Assembly (NCBI GenBank): GCA_944321875.1
Contig: CALUMX010000001.1
Span: 62,001 to 126,000, forward strand
Reading direction: 5' to 3'
From: an uncultured Muribaculaceae bacterium
GTDB lineage: Bacteria > Bacteroidota > Bacteroidia > Bacteroidales > Muribaculaceae
DNA: 64,000 bases
This document shows, piece by piece, positions 37,442 to 45,170 of the stretch. The position numbers and the translations under genes are program-made. The first letter of the stretch is position 1. Each line of letters begins with the position of its first letter. Below the pieces are notes generated by a model, which ran no database searches, was not told the origin of the DNA, and worked only from the letters and a program-made list of their open reading frames with translations.

Positions 37442-38050
37442 ATGGCAGATATTAAGCAATGCATGCGTGAAATCCTTGCCGCTGAGAGTGAGGCTGTCGC
37501 GAATATTCCGGTTACCGATGCCTACGACCGTGCCGTAGCGCTGATAGTTGACCAAGTGTGGAACAAGAAGGGAAAGCTCATTACTTCCGGAATGGGCAAG
37601 GCCGGGCAGATTGCAATGAACATTGCGACTACGTTCTCCTCGACCGGTATCCCTGCCGTATTTCTCCACCCGAGTGAGGCTCAGCACGGCGACCTGGGCG
37701 TAATGCAGGAGAACGACGTGATGCTCCTGATTTCCAATTCCGGAAAAACACGTGAAATCTGCGAGCTGGTATCGTTGGCCAAGAGGCTGAATCCGGCTTT
37801 GCGCATCATCGTGATTACGGGTAATGTAGACAGTGAGCTGGCTCATGGGGCCGACATCTGCCTGCATACGGGCAACGCTGCCGAGGTTTGTCCGCTGGGA
37901 CTGACGCCGACTACCTCTACTACGCTGATGACCGTCATCGGCGACGTGCTGGTTGTGGGTACGATGCGTACCACCGGCTTCACGAAGGACATGTATGCGC
38001 TCCGCCACCACGGAGGTTATCTCGGAAAGAAAAGCAGAGGCGAGAATTAA
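37442..38050 (+). CDS. SIS-domain sugar-phosphate isomerase (KpsF/KdsD-like, without CBS domains)
   Basis: About 202 residues from the ATG at 37442 (an ATG at 37418 overlapping the previous stop is possible). SIS motifs: GKLITSGMGKAGQIAMN, the HPSEAQHGDLGVMQENDVML strip (conserved His and Glu) and SNSGKTRE, then LGLTPTTSTTLMTV. These match arabinose 5-phosphate isomerases of Kdo synthesis. The C-terminal CBS pair of KdsD (328 residues) is absent and the protein stops at about residue 200. Such short forms still carry the catalytic residues, so an active isomerase is likely. Confidence 0.85.
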   Translation: MADIKQCMREILAAESEAVANIPVTDAYDRAVALIVDQVWNKKGKLITSGMGKAGQIAMNIATTFSSTGIPAVFLHPSEAQHGDLGVMQENDVMLLISNSGKTREICELVSLAKRLNPALRIIVITGNVDSELAHGADICLHTGNAAEVCPLGLTPTTSTTLMTVIGDVLVVGTMRTTGFTKDMYALRHHGGYLGKKSRGEN

Positions 38051-38083
38051 TCAGGTATTAACACTATAATAATCAAACATTTA

Positions 38084-38590
38084 ATGTCAACAGAATTAAG
38101 AGTACAGAACAAAGATAAGAAGGCGTTGCCGAAAATCGAGGATTTGAAGGTGGGCATCGTCGTTGCTGAATGGAACAGCCATATTACGAACGCTTTGCTG
38201 CAGGGTGCGCTCGACGTGTTCCACGCAGAGGGCTACAACGAGGACAACATCTATGTGGATTATGTGCCGGGTACGGTTGAGCTTACGTTTGGCGCGCAGT
38301 GCATGATTGACAACCTCGATGTTGATGCAGTTATCGTTATCGGTTGCGTCATCCGTGGAGGTACACCCCACTTCGACTATGTCTGCGACTCTGTGACGCA
38401 GGGTGTGGCCCGTCTGAATGCCGACGGCGTGGCTCCTGTCGTATTCGGCGTGCTGACAACCGACAACGAAGAGCAGGCTTTGGAACGTGCCGGCGGCGCA
38501 CTGGGCAACAAGGGTAGCGAGGCGGCTGAGGTGGCCATCAAGATGGCTGACTACGCTATGCGCATCCGCTCAATGGCTGACCAATGGTAA
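38084..38590 (+). CDS. ribH: 6,7-dimethyl-8-ribityllumazine synthase
   Basis: 168 residues with the expected blocks VAEWNSHITNALLQGAL, VPGTVELTFGAQ, VIGCVIRGGTPHFDYVC (catalytic His in the TPHFDY region) and FGVLTTDNEEQALERAGG. The enzyme joins the pyrimidine and butanone phosphate precursors in riboflavin synthesis and usually forms 60-mer cages. A strong terminator follows, ending the recF group. Confidence 0.97.
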   Translation: MSTELRVQNKDKKALPKIEDLKVGIVVAEWNSHITNALLQGALDVFHAEGYNEDNIYVDYVPGTVELTFGAQCMIDNLDVDAVIVIGCVIRGGTPHFDYVCDSVTQGVARLNADGVAPVVFGVLTTDNEEQALERAGGALGNKGSEAAEVAIKMADYAMRIRSMADQW

Positions 38591-38604
38591 GACAATAAAT
38601 ACAG

Positions 38605-38650
38605 AAATAGGGCAAGAGACGCGGTTAGAGGCTCTCTGCCCTATTTTTTC
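38605..38650 (+). terminator. Terminator after ribH
   Basis: AAATAGGGCA (38605-38614) pairs with TGCCCTATTT (38637-38646) with an inner GAGA/TCTC extension, then T-run. Confidence 0.92.
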
Positions 38651-38679
38651 ATAGTAACTGATAAAAATTATCATCCGAT

Positions 38680-39135
38680 TTGCTGAACTCCGTAGAATTC
38701 TATGTAATCGCGTTTGCCGTGGCCGTCAGTCTTGTCGTGCTGATGATGCGTCCTGCTGAGAAAGGCGAGGCGCGCACGGGTTTTGCCCGCGGCGAGATGA
38801 GCGATTCCGAGGCGGAAACGCCGGTGTTGGAGGTGACGGGAAGCCGTCACGGCCTTCTCTCCGTGGTGCGTCGCGGCGTGGTGCTCGACACGCTCGACTG
38901 TTCCGTCAACTACGGCTACACGATTATCAGCAACGACATCAAAATCATCGAGCGGCGGGTCGACGACAAAATCACCGAACTGAACGGCCGCACCGTCGAC
39001 ATCCGTTTTTCACTTCCCGAAGAGCTTCGCGGCCGCTATCATCTTTATTTCGAGTCGGAATGGTCCGGCCAATGGGCTTCGGGCTATCTCTCCATTCCCT
39101 CCGACTACACCAAATCGCTCGAAATCCACCTCTGA
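38680..39135 (+). CDS. Unknown small protein with N-terminal membrane segment
   Basis: 151 residues, starting at TTG (38680) since no ATG lies before the hydrophobic segment; the first ATG in frame, at about 38740, would begin after the membrane segment. Residues 6-23 form a transmembrane helix (FYVIAFAVAVSLVVLMM). The rest has a mixed beta pattern (VLEVTGSRHGLLSVVRRGVVLDTLDCSVNYGYTI shown in part) without a motif I know. It sits between the ribH terminator and a convergent gene (21 bp gap). Confidence 0.55.
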   Translation: MLNSVEFYVIAFAVAVSLVVLMMRPAEKGEARTGFARGEMSDSEAETPVLEVTGSRHGLLSVVRRGVVLDTLDCSVNYGYTIISNDIKIIERRVDDKITELNGRTVDIRFSLPEELRGRYHLYFESEWSGQWASGYLSIPSDYTKSLEIHL

Positions 39136-39156
39136 CCGCCAGCCGCAGCGGGAGAC

Positions 39157-40062
39157 TCAGCAGGTTTCGGCTGTGTATAGGTCGACGTTGTCAATATCGA
39201 CAAACGGAGGCTTTCGGAAGCGTATGAGGAAAACGATTAGCCCCACTACCTTCATAATGCCGTAGGCAATAACGATGAGAACGGCTGCGGCTAAGAAAAG
39301 GGGTGTCACATAGCTGGTGGTTGTAGTGTCCGATTCCTTTTGTTCCGATTCTTTTTCCTTTGACTTTTCTTTTGACTCTTCCTTCTTTACGTCAGTTTTC
39401 CCGGTTGTTTTTGTTGCGTTTTCGTCAGAGAAGGAGAACGTGTGTTCGAGGATGCTGCCTACGGTTGATGTTCCCCACTCGACCGTACCGCTCATCTCTG
39501 AGAATAGGGATTTATAAGAGGTAATGATATTGTCGCTTTGTATGAGCATAAATGTGGCCCATATAATGAATGCCATGCCAAATCCGATGGCATTGGAGTA
39601 ATGCTTGCGGGCATTTTTCCAACGTCTGACAGGAAGTTCCTGATAGAAACCATAAGCTTCCGAGCTGTCGCTGATGACGGCATTCGATTGGTCAATTGTC
39701 TGTTGAAGGGCTTTACCGCGGTAGCTTCGGGCGGAAATACGGCCGTTTTGGTTGATGGCGATATTTTCTTCCGCTGCTTGCGACTGTGCGCTGTTTTTGG
39801 CCCGCATGGCATAATGCAGATTGGCAGCAGCTTCTTTAAACGATTCAGCTTCAAAAGGACTCAGCCAGAAATATTTCTTGAAAAGTTTTTGCTTGTCTTT
39901 CTTGAAATCCACTATGTTGCTTATAGCCATCAATAGAAAACCTACAGGGAGAATCAGAGCTACCGTTTGTAGTGTCAGTGTGAATATAGTGATTAAAATG
40001 ACTACGAGAATGAGGCAACCAATTGCCGCACATCCTTCATAAGTACTGTCTTTTTTAGCCAT
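39157..40062 (-). CDS. Unknown membrane protein with charged linker
   Basis: 301 residues. Hydrophobic segments at about 16-50 (two helices, MAKKDSTYEGCAAIGC first), one at about 157-172 and a pair at about 253-285. Between them are soluble stretches, including a Lys/Glu/Ser-rich linker at about 221-248 that looks unstructured. No recognised motif. Lower GC than the neighbouring core genes suggests accessory content. It converges with the gene ending at 39135. Confidence 0.6.
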   Translation of the reverse strand: MAKKDSTYEGCAAIGCLILVVILITIFTLTLQTVALILPVGFLLMAISNIVDFKKDKQKLFKKYFWLSPFEAESFKEAAANLHYAMRAKNSAQSQAAEENIAINQNGRISARSYRGKALQQTIDQSNAVISDSSEAYGFYQELPVRRWKNARKHYSNAIGFGMAFIIWATFMLIQSDNIITSYKSLFSEMSGTVEWGTSTVGSILEHTFSFSDENATKTTGKTDVKKEESKEKSKEKESEQKESDTTTTSYVTPLFLAAAVLIVIAYGIMKVVGLIVFLIRFRKPPFVDIDNVDLYTAETC

Positions 40063-40214
40063 AGTCTTCGATTATTTGTATTTAAAGAATTTAGAAAAAG
40101 ATATTCTGGATTTCCGGAAGCGCGTCAATATTCGTATACCGTTTCTACCGAATACGATACGGAATATTCCTACCTGAAATGACATAGACCTGAAATATCG
40201 CATACTTTTGTTGT
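40063..40214. other. AT-rich gap with a bulged inverted repeat
   Basis: AATATTCGTAT at 40127-40137 can pair with ATACGGAATATT at 40157-40168, leaving one bulged base. The gap lies between two minus-strand accessory genes and could hold a terminator, promoter or small element. No gene is seen. Confidence 0.45.
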
Positions 40215-40979
40215 TTATCGTAATTTGGAGTTATTGGATAATGGTGAGTTGAGGAATGCACGGTAGTGTTCCATTACTCCGTCATAAATAACGTCGTAGT
40301 GCTTGACTGCACTGGGATGGAACGAAGCGAAAATGAGTGTATCGCTTTTTTGATGATAACGGATGCTATTGTGCCCTTTTATGGTTTGTAACTCTTCCTG
40401 TGGATACATTTCGCATACGAAATGGTAGATAGGTCCACCGGTACATACAATCATATTTGGTTGGAGAATACGTATCTCTTCTTTCAGAAAGTCAGCATAG
40501 CGTTCGATATAAGACCGCAGTACAGTATCGGAAATTGAAGTTCCTCCACCCTGTTTCTTGCTTTCCATAAGGGCAAAAGGTTGGGTGTTGAAACAACGAA
40601 TCACATCCTCGGATGCGTTGATAAGGTCATCGTAGAATGGAAGTGGTCGGCCGTATCCGGCATTGTAAAGTCCCCAGAAGATGTTGGCAATGTTGCGAAT
40701 GAACCGCGATTTCAGCTGTTGGTTGTCTTCCCGTTTCAACCATAGGCGCATATCGTTGCTCCATTCGGATGGCTGGTCTTTTAAGATAAACAGGATGCGT
40801 TTAGTGGAATTCTCCCAGTTTTTCTCTACGTCAATAGAGTTGTCGGCTTTTTTAAGGATGCCGTCTTCGGTAAAAATAACGTTACCATTTTCTCCTGGTT
40901 CTCTTTTTTCATTGTTTTCCAGGCTTTTGAGCTTCCATCGGACAAAAAGGTCGTTTAGTTGAGAATCATATTTTCCCAT
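40215..40979 (-). CDS. Uracil-DNA-glycosylase-superfamily-like protein
   Basis: 254 residues. The pattern ILFILKDQPSEWSND (near 66-80, motif 1-like), the PNMIVCTGGPIYHFV strand and the late FASFHPSA motif resemble the UDG superfamily (the HPS box normally contacts DNA or base). The exact class cannot be read, and the usual catalytic GxDPY stretch is replaced, so a glycosylase activity is not certain. AT-rich, no close companion gene, adjacent to a WYL regulator and repeats, as seen in accessory or defence loci. Confidence 0.6.
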   Translation of the reverse strand: MGKYDSQLNDLFVRWKLKSLENNEKREPGENGNVIFTEDGILKKADNSIDVEKNWENSTKRILFILKDQPSEWSNDMRLWLKREDNQQLKSRFIRNIANIFWGLYNAGYGRPLPFYDDLINASEDVIRCFNTQPFALMESKKQGGGTSISDTVLRSYIERYADFLKEEIRILQPNMIVCTGGPIYHFVCEMYPQEELQTIKGHNSIRYHQKSDTLIFASFHPSAVKHYDVIYDGVMEHYRAFLNSPLSNNSKLR

Positions 40980-41034
40980 AATTTCTCAGTTGCTTCCCTC
41001 AGTCCCTTGGGGAAAGGGTTCTTAAAAAAAAGAA

Positions 41035-41120
41035 GTGTGGGACTGCCATGCCGAACGTCTAACTTGGAGGCCCTGAGAAAACCCGTGAATACAGACAGAT
41101 ACAACAATGGCAGCCCACAC
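41035..41120 (-). repeat. Hairpin repeat element, copy 1 (minus orientation)
   Basis: The outer arms at 41035-41049 and 41107-41120 are complementary over 14 bp with one extra A in the left arm. Inside, the minus strand carries GTATTCAC, TTCTCAGG and CCAAGTTA in order (41092 to 41060), the same core as the two other copies near the WYL gene. Confidence 0.7.
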
Positions 41121-41137
41121 GTATGCGCAGGAGACCA

Positions 41138-41200
41138 TTATGCCTTCTTTGTATTCACTTATGAAATTTCTCAGGTTTCCAAGTTACAAGATAAGCATAA
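41138..41200 (+). repeat. Hairpin repeat element, copy 2
   Basis: Core GTATTCAC, TTCTCAGG, CCAAGTTA in order at 41151-41187. Flanks TTATGC (41138-41143) and GCATAA (41195-41200) are complementary, so the same arrangement (core held in a stem-loop) may apply; the stem is weaker than in copies 1 and 3. Confidence 0.6.
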
Positions 41201-41275
41201 CGCTTCTATTCTTTATTTTCTCAAAAGTAACTATTTTTCTGCATGATAGCAAATAATTGGCGGTTTAATGGATTC

Positions 41276-42178
41276 TTACTCATAGAAAGCCATCATTTCC
41301 CGGAGAGTCTGGGCAATGTCCTTTCGGAACCATTCTGGAGCCAGCACTTCTATTTTTCTCTCCATGGAGAGTAGTTGCTGCTTGAAGTCAAACGTAGGTT
41401 TGATGTGGTATTCGAATATGGAATATTCGTCGGTACATTGCGTTTCAATTTGAGATGGATGGAGAGGCAATGCTCTCAAATACTGGCGTTGAAAGCCTGT
41501 TGCTTTCAGTCGTACATTCTCTGTAGGTATATCCTCCGTGATGATTCCGTAATTGTCCGTAAGGTATTCCGCAGGGTCGAAATCTTTCGGATATTCGAAT
41601 GTAGTATTCAGCACATCGAGTTGGTTGATTCTATCGAGCGAAAAGGTGCGCATGGCATTTCGTTCAAGGCAGAATCCGCTTACATACCACCGTTGGCGGA
41701 ATACCTTCAGATAGTAAGGCTGAAGTGTGTACCTGCTGGGTTCTGCATACCAATAGCTTTGATGGCTGAGAGAGATTTCCCTGTTTTTATGCATAGCTTC
41801 GATTATAGTGGTTAGAAACTGTCGCCCTGACGGTACTTCTTCAAAAAGAATACGATGACGGAGCGACTGACTTTCTGTTATTAATCGGTCAACAGAAAAT
41901 GTATCGAGAAGCCAGTTCCGGATTTTTCCTTTTTGCAACTCTTCTTCGTTTTCTATGTAGTAGTAATAGTAGCCTCCCTTACGGTTGCATTCGATGTTGA
42001 TGTCAAACAGGTTCTCAATCGCCGTCCGCCAATGGTGGAAGGTGCGGTTCGACAGCTCTACTCCTTCGCTGTATTTTGATTCCATCCACAGCTTTTTGAT
42101 TTCCTTGAAGGTAATTTTCTTTGAGCGGTAGATGGTATCCATCAGCCAAATATATTTACTGAATAAGTCCTTTGTCAT
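41276..42178 (-). CDS. WYL-domain transcriptional regulator
   Basis: 300 residues. N-terminal winged-helix (residues about 1-80, KKITFKEIKKLWMES), then a WYL domain with the pattern YTLQPYYLKVFRQRWYVSGFC and RTFSLDRINQLDVL, followed by the C-terminal extension ending in IAQTLREMMAF. WYL regulators often bind ligands or nucleic acid and in many bacteria control phage-defence or DNA-damage genes. It is flanked on both sides by the same hairpin repeat. A -7-like TAATTTTG lies upstream at 42281-42274. Confidence 0.9.
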   Translation of the reverse strand: MTKDLFSKYIWLMDTIYRSKKITFKEIKKLWMESKYSEGVELSNRTFHHWRTAIENLFDINIECNRKGGYYYYYIENEEELQKGKIRNWLLDTFSVDRLITESQSLRHRILFEEVPSGRQFLTTIIEAMHKNREISLSHQSYWYAEPSRYTLQPYYLKVFRQRWYVSGFCLERNAMRTFSLDRINQLDVLNTTFEYPKDFDPAEYLTDNYGIITEDIPTENVRLKATGFQRQYLRALPLHPSQIETQCTDEYSIFEYHIKPTFDFKQQLLSMERKIEVLAPEWFRKDIAQTLREMMAFYE

Positions 42179-42199
42179 GGTTCGTTTTTATTTGAGAAG

Positions 42200-42264
42200 C
42201 ACTACGGTGCTACGTATTCACTGAATGAGTTCTCAGGTTTCCAGTTGTTGTGGCAACCGTAGTG
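42200..42264 (+). repeat. Hairpin repeat element, copy 3
   Basis: Arms CACTACGGT (42200-42208) and ACCGTAGTG (42256-42264) are perfectly complementary (9 bp). The loop contains GTATTCAC, TTCTCAGG and CCAGTT in order (42214-42246), nearly identical in part to copy 2. Confidence 0.7.
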
Positions 42265-42273
42265 TTTTGTTTG

Positions 42274-42281
42274 CAAAATTA
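42274..42281 (-). promoter_or_regulatory. -7-like element upstream of WYL gene
   Basis: Minus strand TAATTTTG, about 95 bp before the WYL start and adjacent to hairpin copy 3. No clear TTTG box at the right distance. Confidence 0.4.
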
Positions 42282-42358
42282 AGATGGAGATATGAAACAT
42301 AATGGCAGATGCTTCGTTTTGTTGATGTTTTGTGAAAAGAGATGGCGCATCCTTTTAT

Positions 42359-42393
42359 AAAAACATAGGGGAACGGAATGACCGCTCCCCTAT
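42359..42393 (-). terminator. Terminator after radical SAM gene
   Basis: ATAGGGGA at 42365-42372 pairs with TCCCCTAT at 42386-42393; on the minus strand a five-T run follows. Confidence 0.8.
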
Positions 42394-42427
42394 TCTATTT
42401 GCTTGATATTCAGTCGGAAGAAGACCG

Positions 42428-43204
42428 TCAGCTTACCACTACGGTGATGCCGGCGGCACGGAAACGCTCGGCGATGGCTTCCAGATCGTCACGCTCCACC
42501 TTTTTCAGCTGAGATTCCGGTGTCGGACGGTCAAGTGAATAGAGCATCACCTCTTTCGGTTGGATTTCGCGGTAGGCAGCCAGTAGAGCCTCAATTTCAG
42601 GTTCGGTGGTGTTGTCCACTACCCTTCCGTTATGCTCGCCGCGGAGCATCATCGTCTGGATGATGCACTGTCCGTTGAAGGCTTTGAGTTGCTCAATCAC
42701 TGTCTGTGCGTTGAAATTCTTGTTGCCCGGCACGTTGATGAGACGGATGGTTTCGTCGATGGCCGAATCGAGTTTCAGAATGTTGTTGTCGACCTTCTTC
42801 AACGCCTCGACCACTTGCGGGCGGTCAATCATCGTTGAGTTGGACAGCACGCTGATACGTACCGCCGGATAGTATTTGTCGCGCAGGGCGATGACATCGT
42901 CGACCACGCCTCCGAAGTCCGGGTGCAGCGTCGGCTCTCCGTTGCCGGAGAAAGTGATGACGTCGAGACGGTCGCCGGCTTCCTTCATTGCCGACAGTTT
43001 CTTCTCGAGTGCGGTTCTCACCTCCTCACGCGGGCTTATACCGGCTTTTCCGGTACCCTGGGCATTGTAGCCGGCCTCGCAGTAGATACAGTCGAACGAG
43101 CAGATTTTACCGTCGTTGGGCATCAGGTTGATACCGAGTGACGAACCCAGCCGGCGGCTGTGAATCGGACCGAAAATCGTTTCGTGAAATAAGATTGTAA
43201 CCAT
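42428..43204 (-). CDS. Radical SAM protein (COG0731-type)
   Basis: 258 residues. The cluster motif CxxxCxxC is CSFDCIYC (Cys35, Cys39, Cys42), followed by a TIM-barrel with the SAM-binding GNGEPTLHPDFGG segment. N-terminal FGPIHSRRLGSSLGINL is typical of the COG0731 group related to wyosine-type enzymes. The reaction is not known. It is followed by a small hypothetical gene and precedes a terminator. Genes 43220 and 43732 lie directly upstream on the same strand, so the three may be co-transcribed. Confidence 0.9.
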   Translation of the reverse strand: MVTILFHETIFGPIHSRRLGSSLGINLMPNDGKICSFDCIYCEAGYNAQGTGKAGISPREEVRTALEKKLSAMKEAGDRLDVITFSGNGEPTLHPDFGGVVDDVIALRDKYYPAVRISVLSNSTMIDRPQVVEALKKVDNNILKLDSAIDETIRLINVPGNKNFNAQTVIEQLKAFNGQCIIQTMMLRGEHNGRVVDNTTEPEIEALLAAYREIQPKEVMLYSLDRPTPESQLKKVERDDLEAIAERFRAAGITVVVS

Positions 43205-43219
43205 TTTATCCTTAGTTGT

Positions 43220-43729
43220 TTAAAAGTCCTCAATCATACCGAGCAGGTCCTTGATTTCGTAGTTGGAAAGCGTTCTGCTCTCTTGCAGTTTTTTGGCAAA
43301 CCGGCGGGCAATCTCGTGAACCGACTCGTTCTCAAACACGCGGTCGAGATAGACGTAGGTCTCGTCAAACAGACGGCGCACCTCGTCCTCCTCGAGCTGG
43401 CAGCTGCGTTTGCCTTCCTCGGCTACCGTCTTGTAGAGCGCTTTTTTAGCCCGGGAGTACTCCAGCTGCTTTTTTCCGATTGAGCGGCTCATCATATTGG
43501 CAATAAGCATACCGACGGTCATCTGGAACTCCTTCAGCGAGTTGTTCCAAGCGTCTTTTGGGTGGAGCAGTTCGCCCACAGCCGTCTCGTCGGGGAAAAG
43601 AGCGATATACTTTCCCTCGCTGTCGTCGATGTCGATGCGGTAGAGCTTGTCCTCACCGTGCCAAATCGATATGCCTATTGCCATGCCGGCAATGCCGAAA
43701 CATTTGTCTTCTTCGTTCTTATATTTCAT
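43220..43729 (-). CDS. Hypothetical protein, mostly helical
   Basis: 169 residues, no signal or membrane segment. N-terminal beta part (FGIAGMAIGISIWHGEDKLYRIDID in pieces) followed by two long helices with RSIGKKQLEYSRAKKALYKTV. It sits 2 bp after the MalY-like gene and 15 bp before the radical SAM gene, suggesting a shared transcript. I do not recognise the family; similar short proteins accompany these genes in Bacteroidetes genomes. Confidence 0.7.
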   Translation of the reverse strand: MKYKNEEDKCFGIAGMAIGISIWHGEDKLYRIDIDDSEGKYIALFPDETAVGELLHPKDAWNNSLKEFQMTVGMLIANMMSRSIGKKQLEYSRAKKALYKTVAEEGKRSCQLEEDEVRRLFDETYVYLDRVFENESVHEIARRFAKKLQESRTLSNYEIKDLLGMIEDF

Positions 43730-43731
43730 TT

Positions 43732-44922
43732 TTACTTTTGTTTCTTGTGTATGCCTTCCTCATCGAACGCATCCACCAAGTGCTGCAAGGCTTCTTCAAG
43801 CGTCTTGCGCGGGCATCCTACGTTGAAGCGCATGTGGCACTCGCCTCCGTCGCCAAACATCTCGCCGTCGTTGAGAGCGAGGTGAGCGTGGTTGATGAAG
43901 AGTTCACAGAGCTTTTTGCCCTTCAGGTGCGTATTGGTGCAGTCGAGCCAGAGAAGGAAGGAAGCTTGCGGACGCATGACGCGGATTTCCGGCAGGTTCT
44001 TCGCAATGAAGTCCTCGGCAAAGCGGATGTTGTCCTCAATGTAGGCAAGGGCACGTCCGAGCCAAGCCTCACCCTTCGTATAGGCAGCTTCCGTAGCTAC
44101 GGTAAGGAAGAGAGTCGGTTCGTTCCATTGGTTGACAGTCAGCCAGTTGAAGAAGGATTCGCGGATTTCCGGGTTCTTGATGACACACCATGAGCTGACG
44201 AGGCCCGGAATGTTGAACGTCTTTGACGGAGCACCGAAAACGATGGAAATCTTTGCTGCCTTCTCTGAAACGGTGGCAAACGGAGTATAACGGTTGCCGA
44301 ACAACTCAAGGTCGCCATGGATTTCGTCACTGATGACGAGAACGTGGTTGTCGTAGCAGATGTCGGCTACTTTTGCCAGCGTCTCGCGGTCCCAGATGAT
44401 ACCACCGGGGTTGTGAGGGTTGCACAAAATCATCATCTTCGGGCGTTCGGTGCGGATAATTTCCTCAAGTTTGTCGAGGTCCATCACCATTGTCGTACCG
44501 TTGTCAATCAGGTGATTCTTGACAACGACGCGTTCGTTGCCCTCGATGACTTGTCTGAACGGATGGTAGACCGGCGGCTGAATGAGAATCTTGTCACCTT
44601 TCTGAGTGAAGAAATTGATGGCATAGCCGATACCGCGCACGATGCCCGGAATATAGGTCACTTCCTCGCGGGTAAAGTGGAAATTGTGGCGGTGTCCACA
44701 CCAGTCGATGATTGATTGCCAATAGCTTGCAGGTGGAACGTGATAGCCGTAAATCTTGTGGTCAAGTCTTGCTCTCAGAGCGTCGTAGATTTCACTGCAT
44801 ACTTCGAAATCCATGTCGGCAATCCACATGGGCATTAAGTCCTCGCGGCCATAGCATTCTGCCATACCGTCATACTTGGTACATCCCGTACCCTTACGGT
44901 TGATGATTTTGTCGAATTCCAT
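43732..44922 (-). CDS. MalY/PatB-family PLP-dependent cystathionine beta-lyase
   Basis: 396 residues, fold type I aminotransferase. Markers: N-terminal PMWIADMDFEV, CNPHNPGG (167-174), SDEIHGDL (198-205) and the PLP Lys234 in APSKTFNIPGL. MalY/PatB proteins cleave C-S bonds in cystathionine and related thioethers; some have a regulatory role. A full promoter is upstream (44949-44981). Confidence 0.92.
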   Translation of the reverse strand: MEFDKIINRKGTGCTKYDGMAECYGREDLMPMWIADMDFEVCSEIYDALRARLDHKIYGYHVPPASYWQSIIDWCGHRHNFHFTREEVTYIPGIVRGIGYAINFFTQKGDKILIQPPVYHPFRQVIEGNERVVVKNHLIDNGTTMVMDLDKLEEIIRTERPKMMILCNPHNPGGIIWDRETLAKVADICYDNHVLVISDEIHGDLELFGNRYTPFATVSEKAAKISIVFGAPSKTFNIPGLVSSWCVIKNPEIRESFFNWLTVNQWNEPTLFLTVATEAAYTKGEAWLGRALAYIEDNIRFAEDFIAKNLPEIRVMRPQASFLLWLDCTNTHLKGKKLCELFINHAHLALNDGEMFGDGGECHMRFNVGCPRKTLEEALQHLVDAFDEEGIHKKQK

Positions 44923-44948
44923 AGTTAAGATTTGATTAGATAGTAGTA

Positions 44949-44981
44949 CAAAGATACATCTTTTGTCTTATTTCCTGCAAA
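44949..44981 (-). promoter_or_regulatory. Promoter for MalY/PatB gene
   Basis: Minus strand TTTG (44981-44978), 21-bp spacer, TATCTTTG (44956-44949), 26 bp before the start codon. Confidence 0.7.
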
Positions 44982-45091
44982 ATCTGCCCGATTGCTGGTT
45001 GTGGAATGTGTTAAATTAGTTTAACTATAAATTTATTGATTCTTGAACGATGTTGTAGAGCATTCTGTTAGAGGTAAATGCGGAAAGCGGT

Positions 45092-45123
45092 TTTGCCAGT
45101 TTATCCGTAAAATGTTAATTTTG
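45092..45123 (+). promoter_or_regulatory. Promoter for GH20 gene
   Basis: TTTG at 45092-45095, 20-bp spacer, TAATTTTG at 45116-45123; 47 bp before the ATG. Confidence 0.8.
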
Positions 45124-45170
45124 TATCGGAAAAATAATAAATTGTAAACCTACTAAAAACCATTCAGTTT

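Larger units (their letters stand above)
40980..41275. other. Intergenic gap with two hairpin repeat elements
   Basis: No convincing gene. An open frame on the plus strand overlaps the hairpins and is not believed. Contains two of the three copies of the conserved hairpin-loop motif described at 41035-41120 and 41138-41200. Confidence 0.6.

Noticed and set aside
40959-41246. Small plus-strand open frame across the hairpin repeats
   Set aside because: Covers two structured repeats and the end of a minus-strand gene; composition not protein-like.
41035-42264. CRISPR array
   Set aside because: The three copies are not evenly spaced, differ in orientation and lie on both sides of a gene; no cas genes are seen.
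43558-44193. Plus-strand open frame of 211 codons across two minus-strand genes
   Set aside because: Overlaps the MalY-like gene and the 43220-43729 gene on the other strand; no motif.
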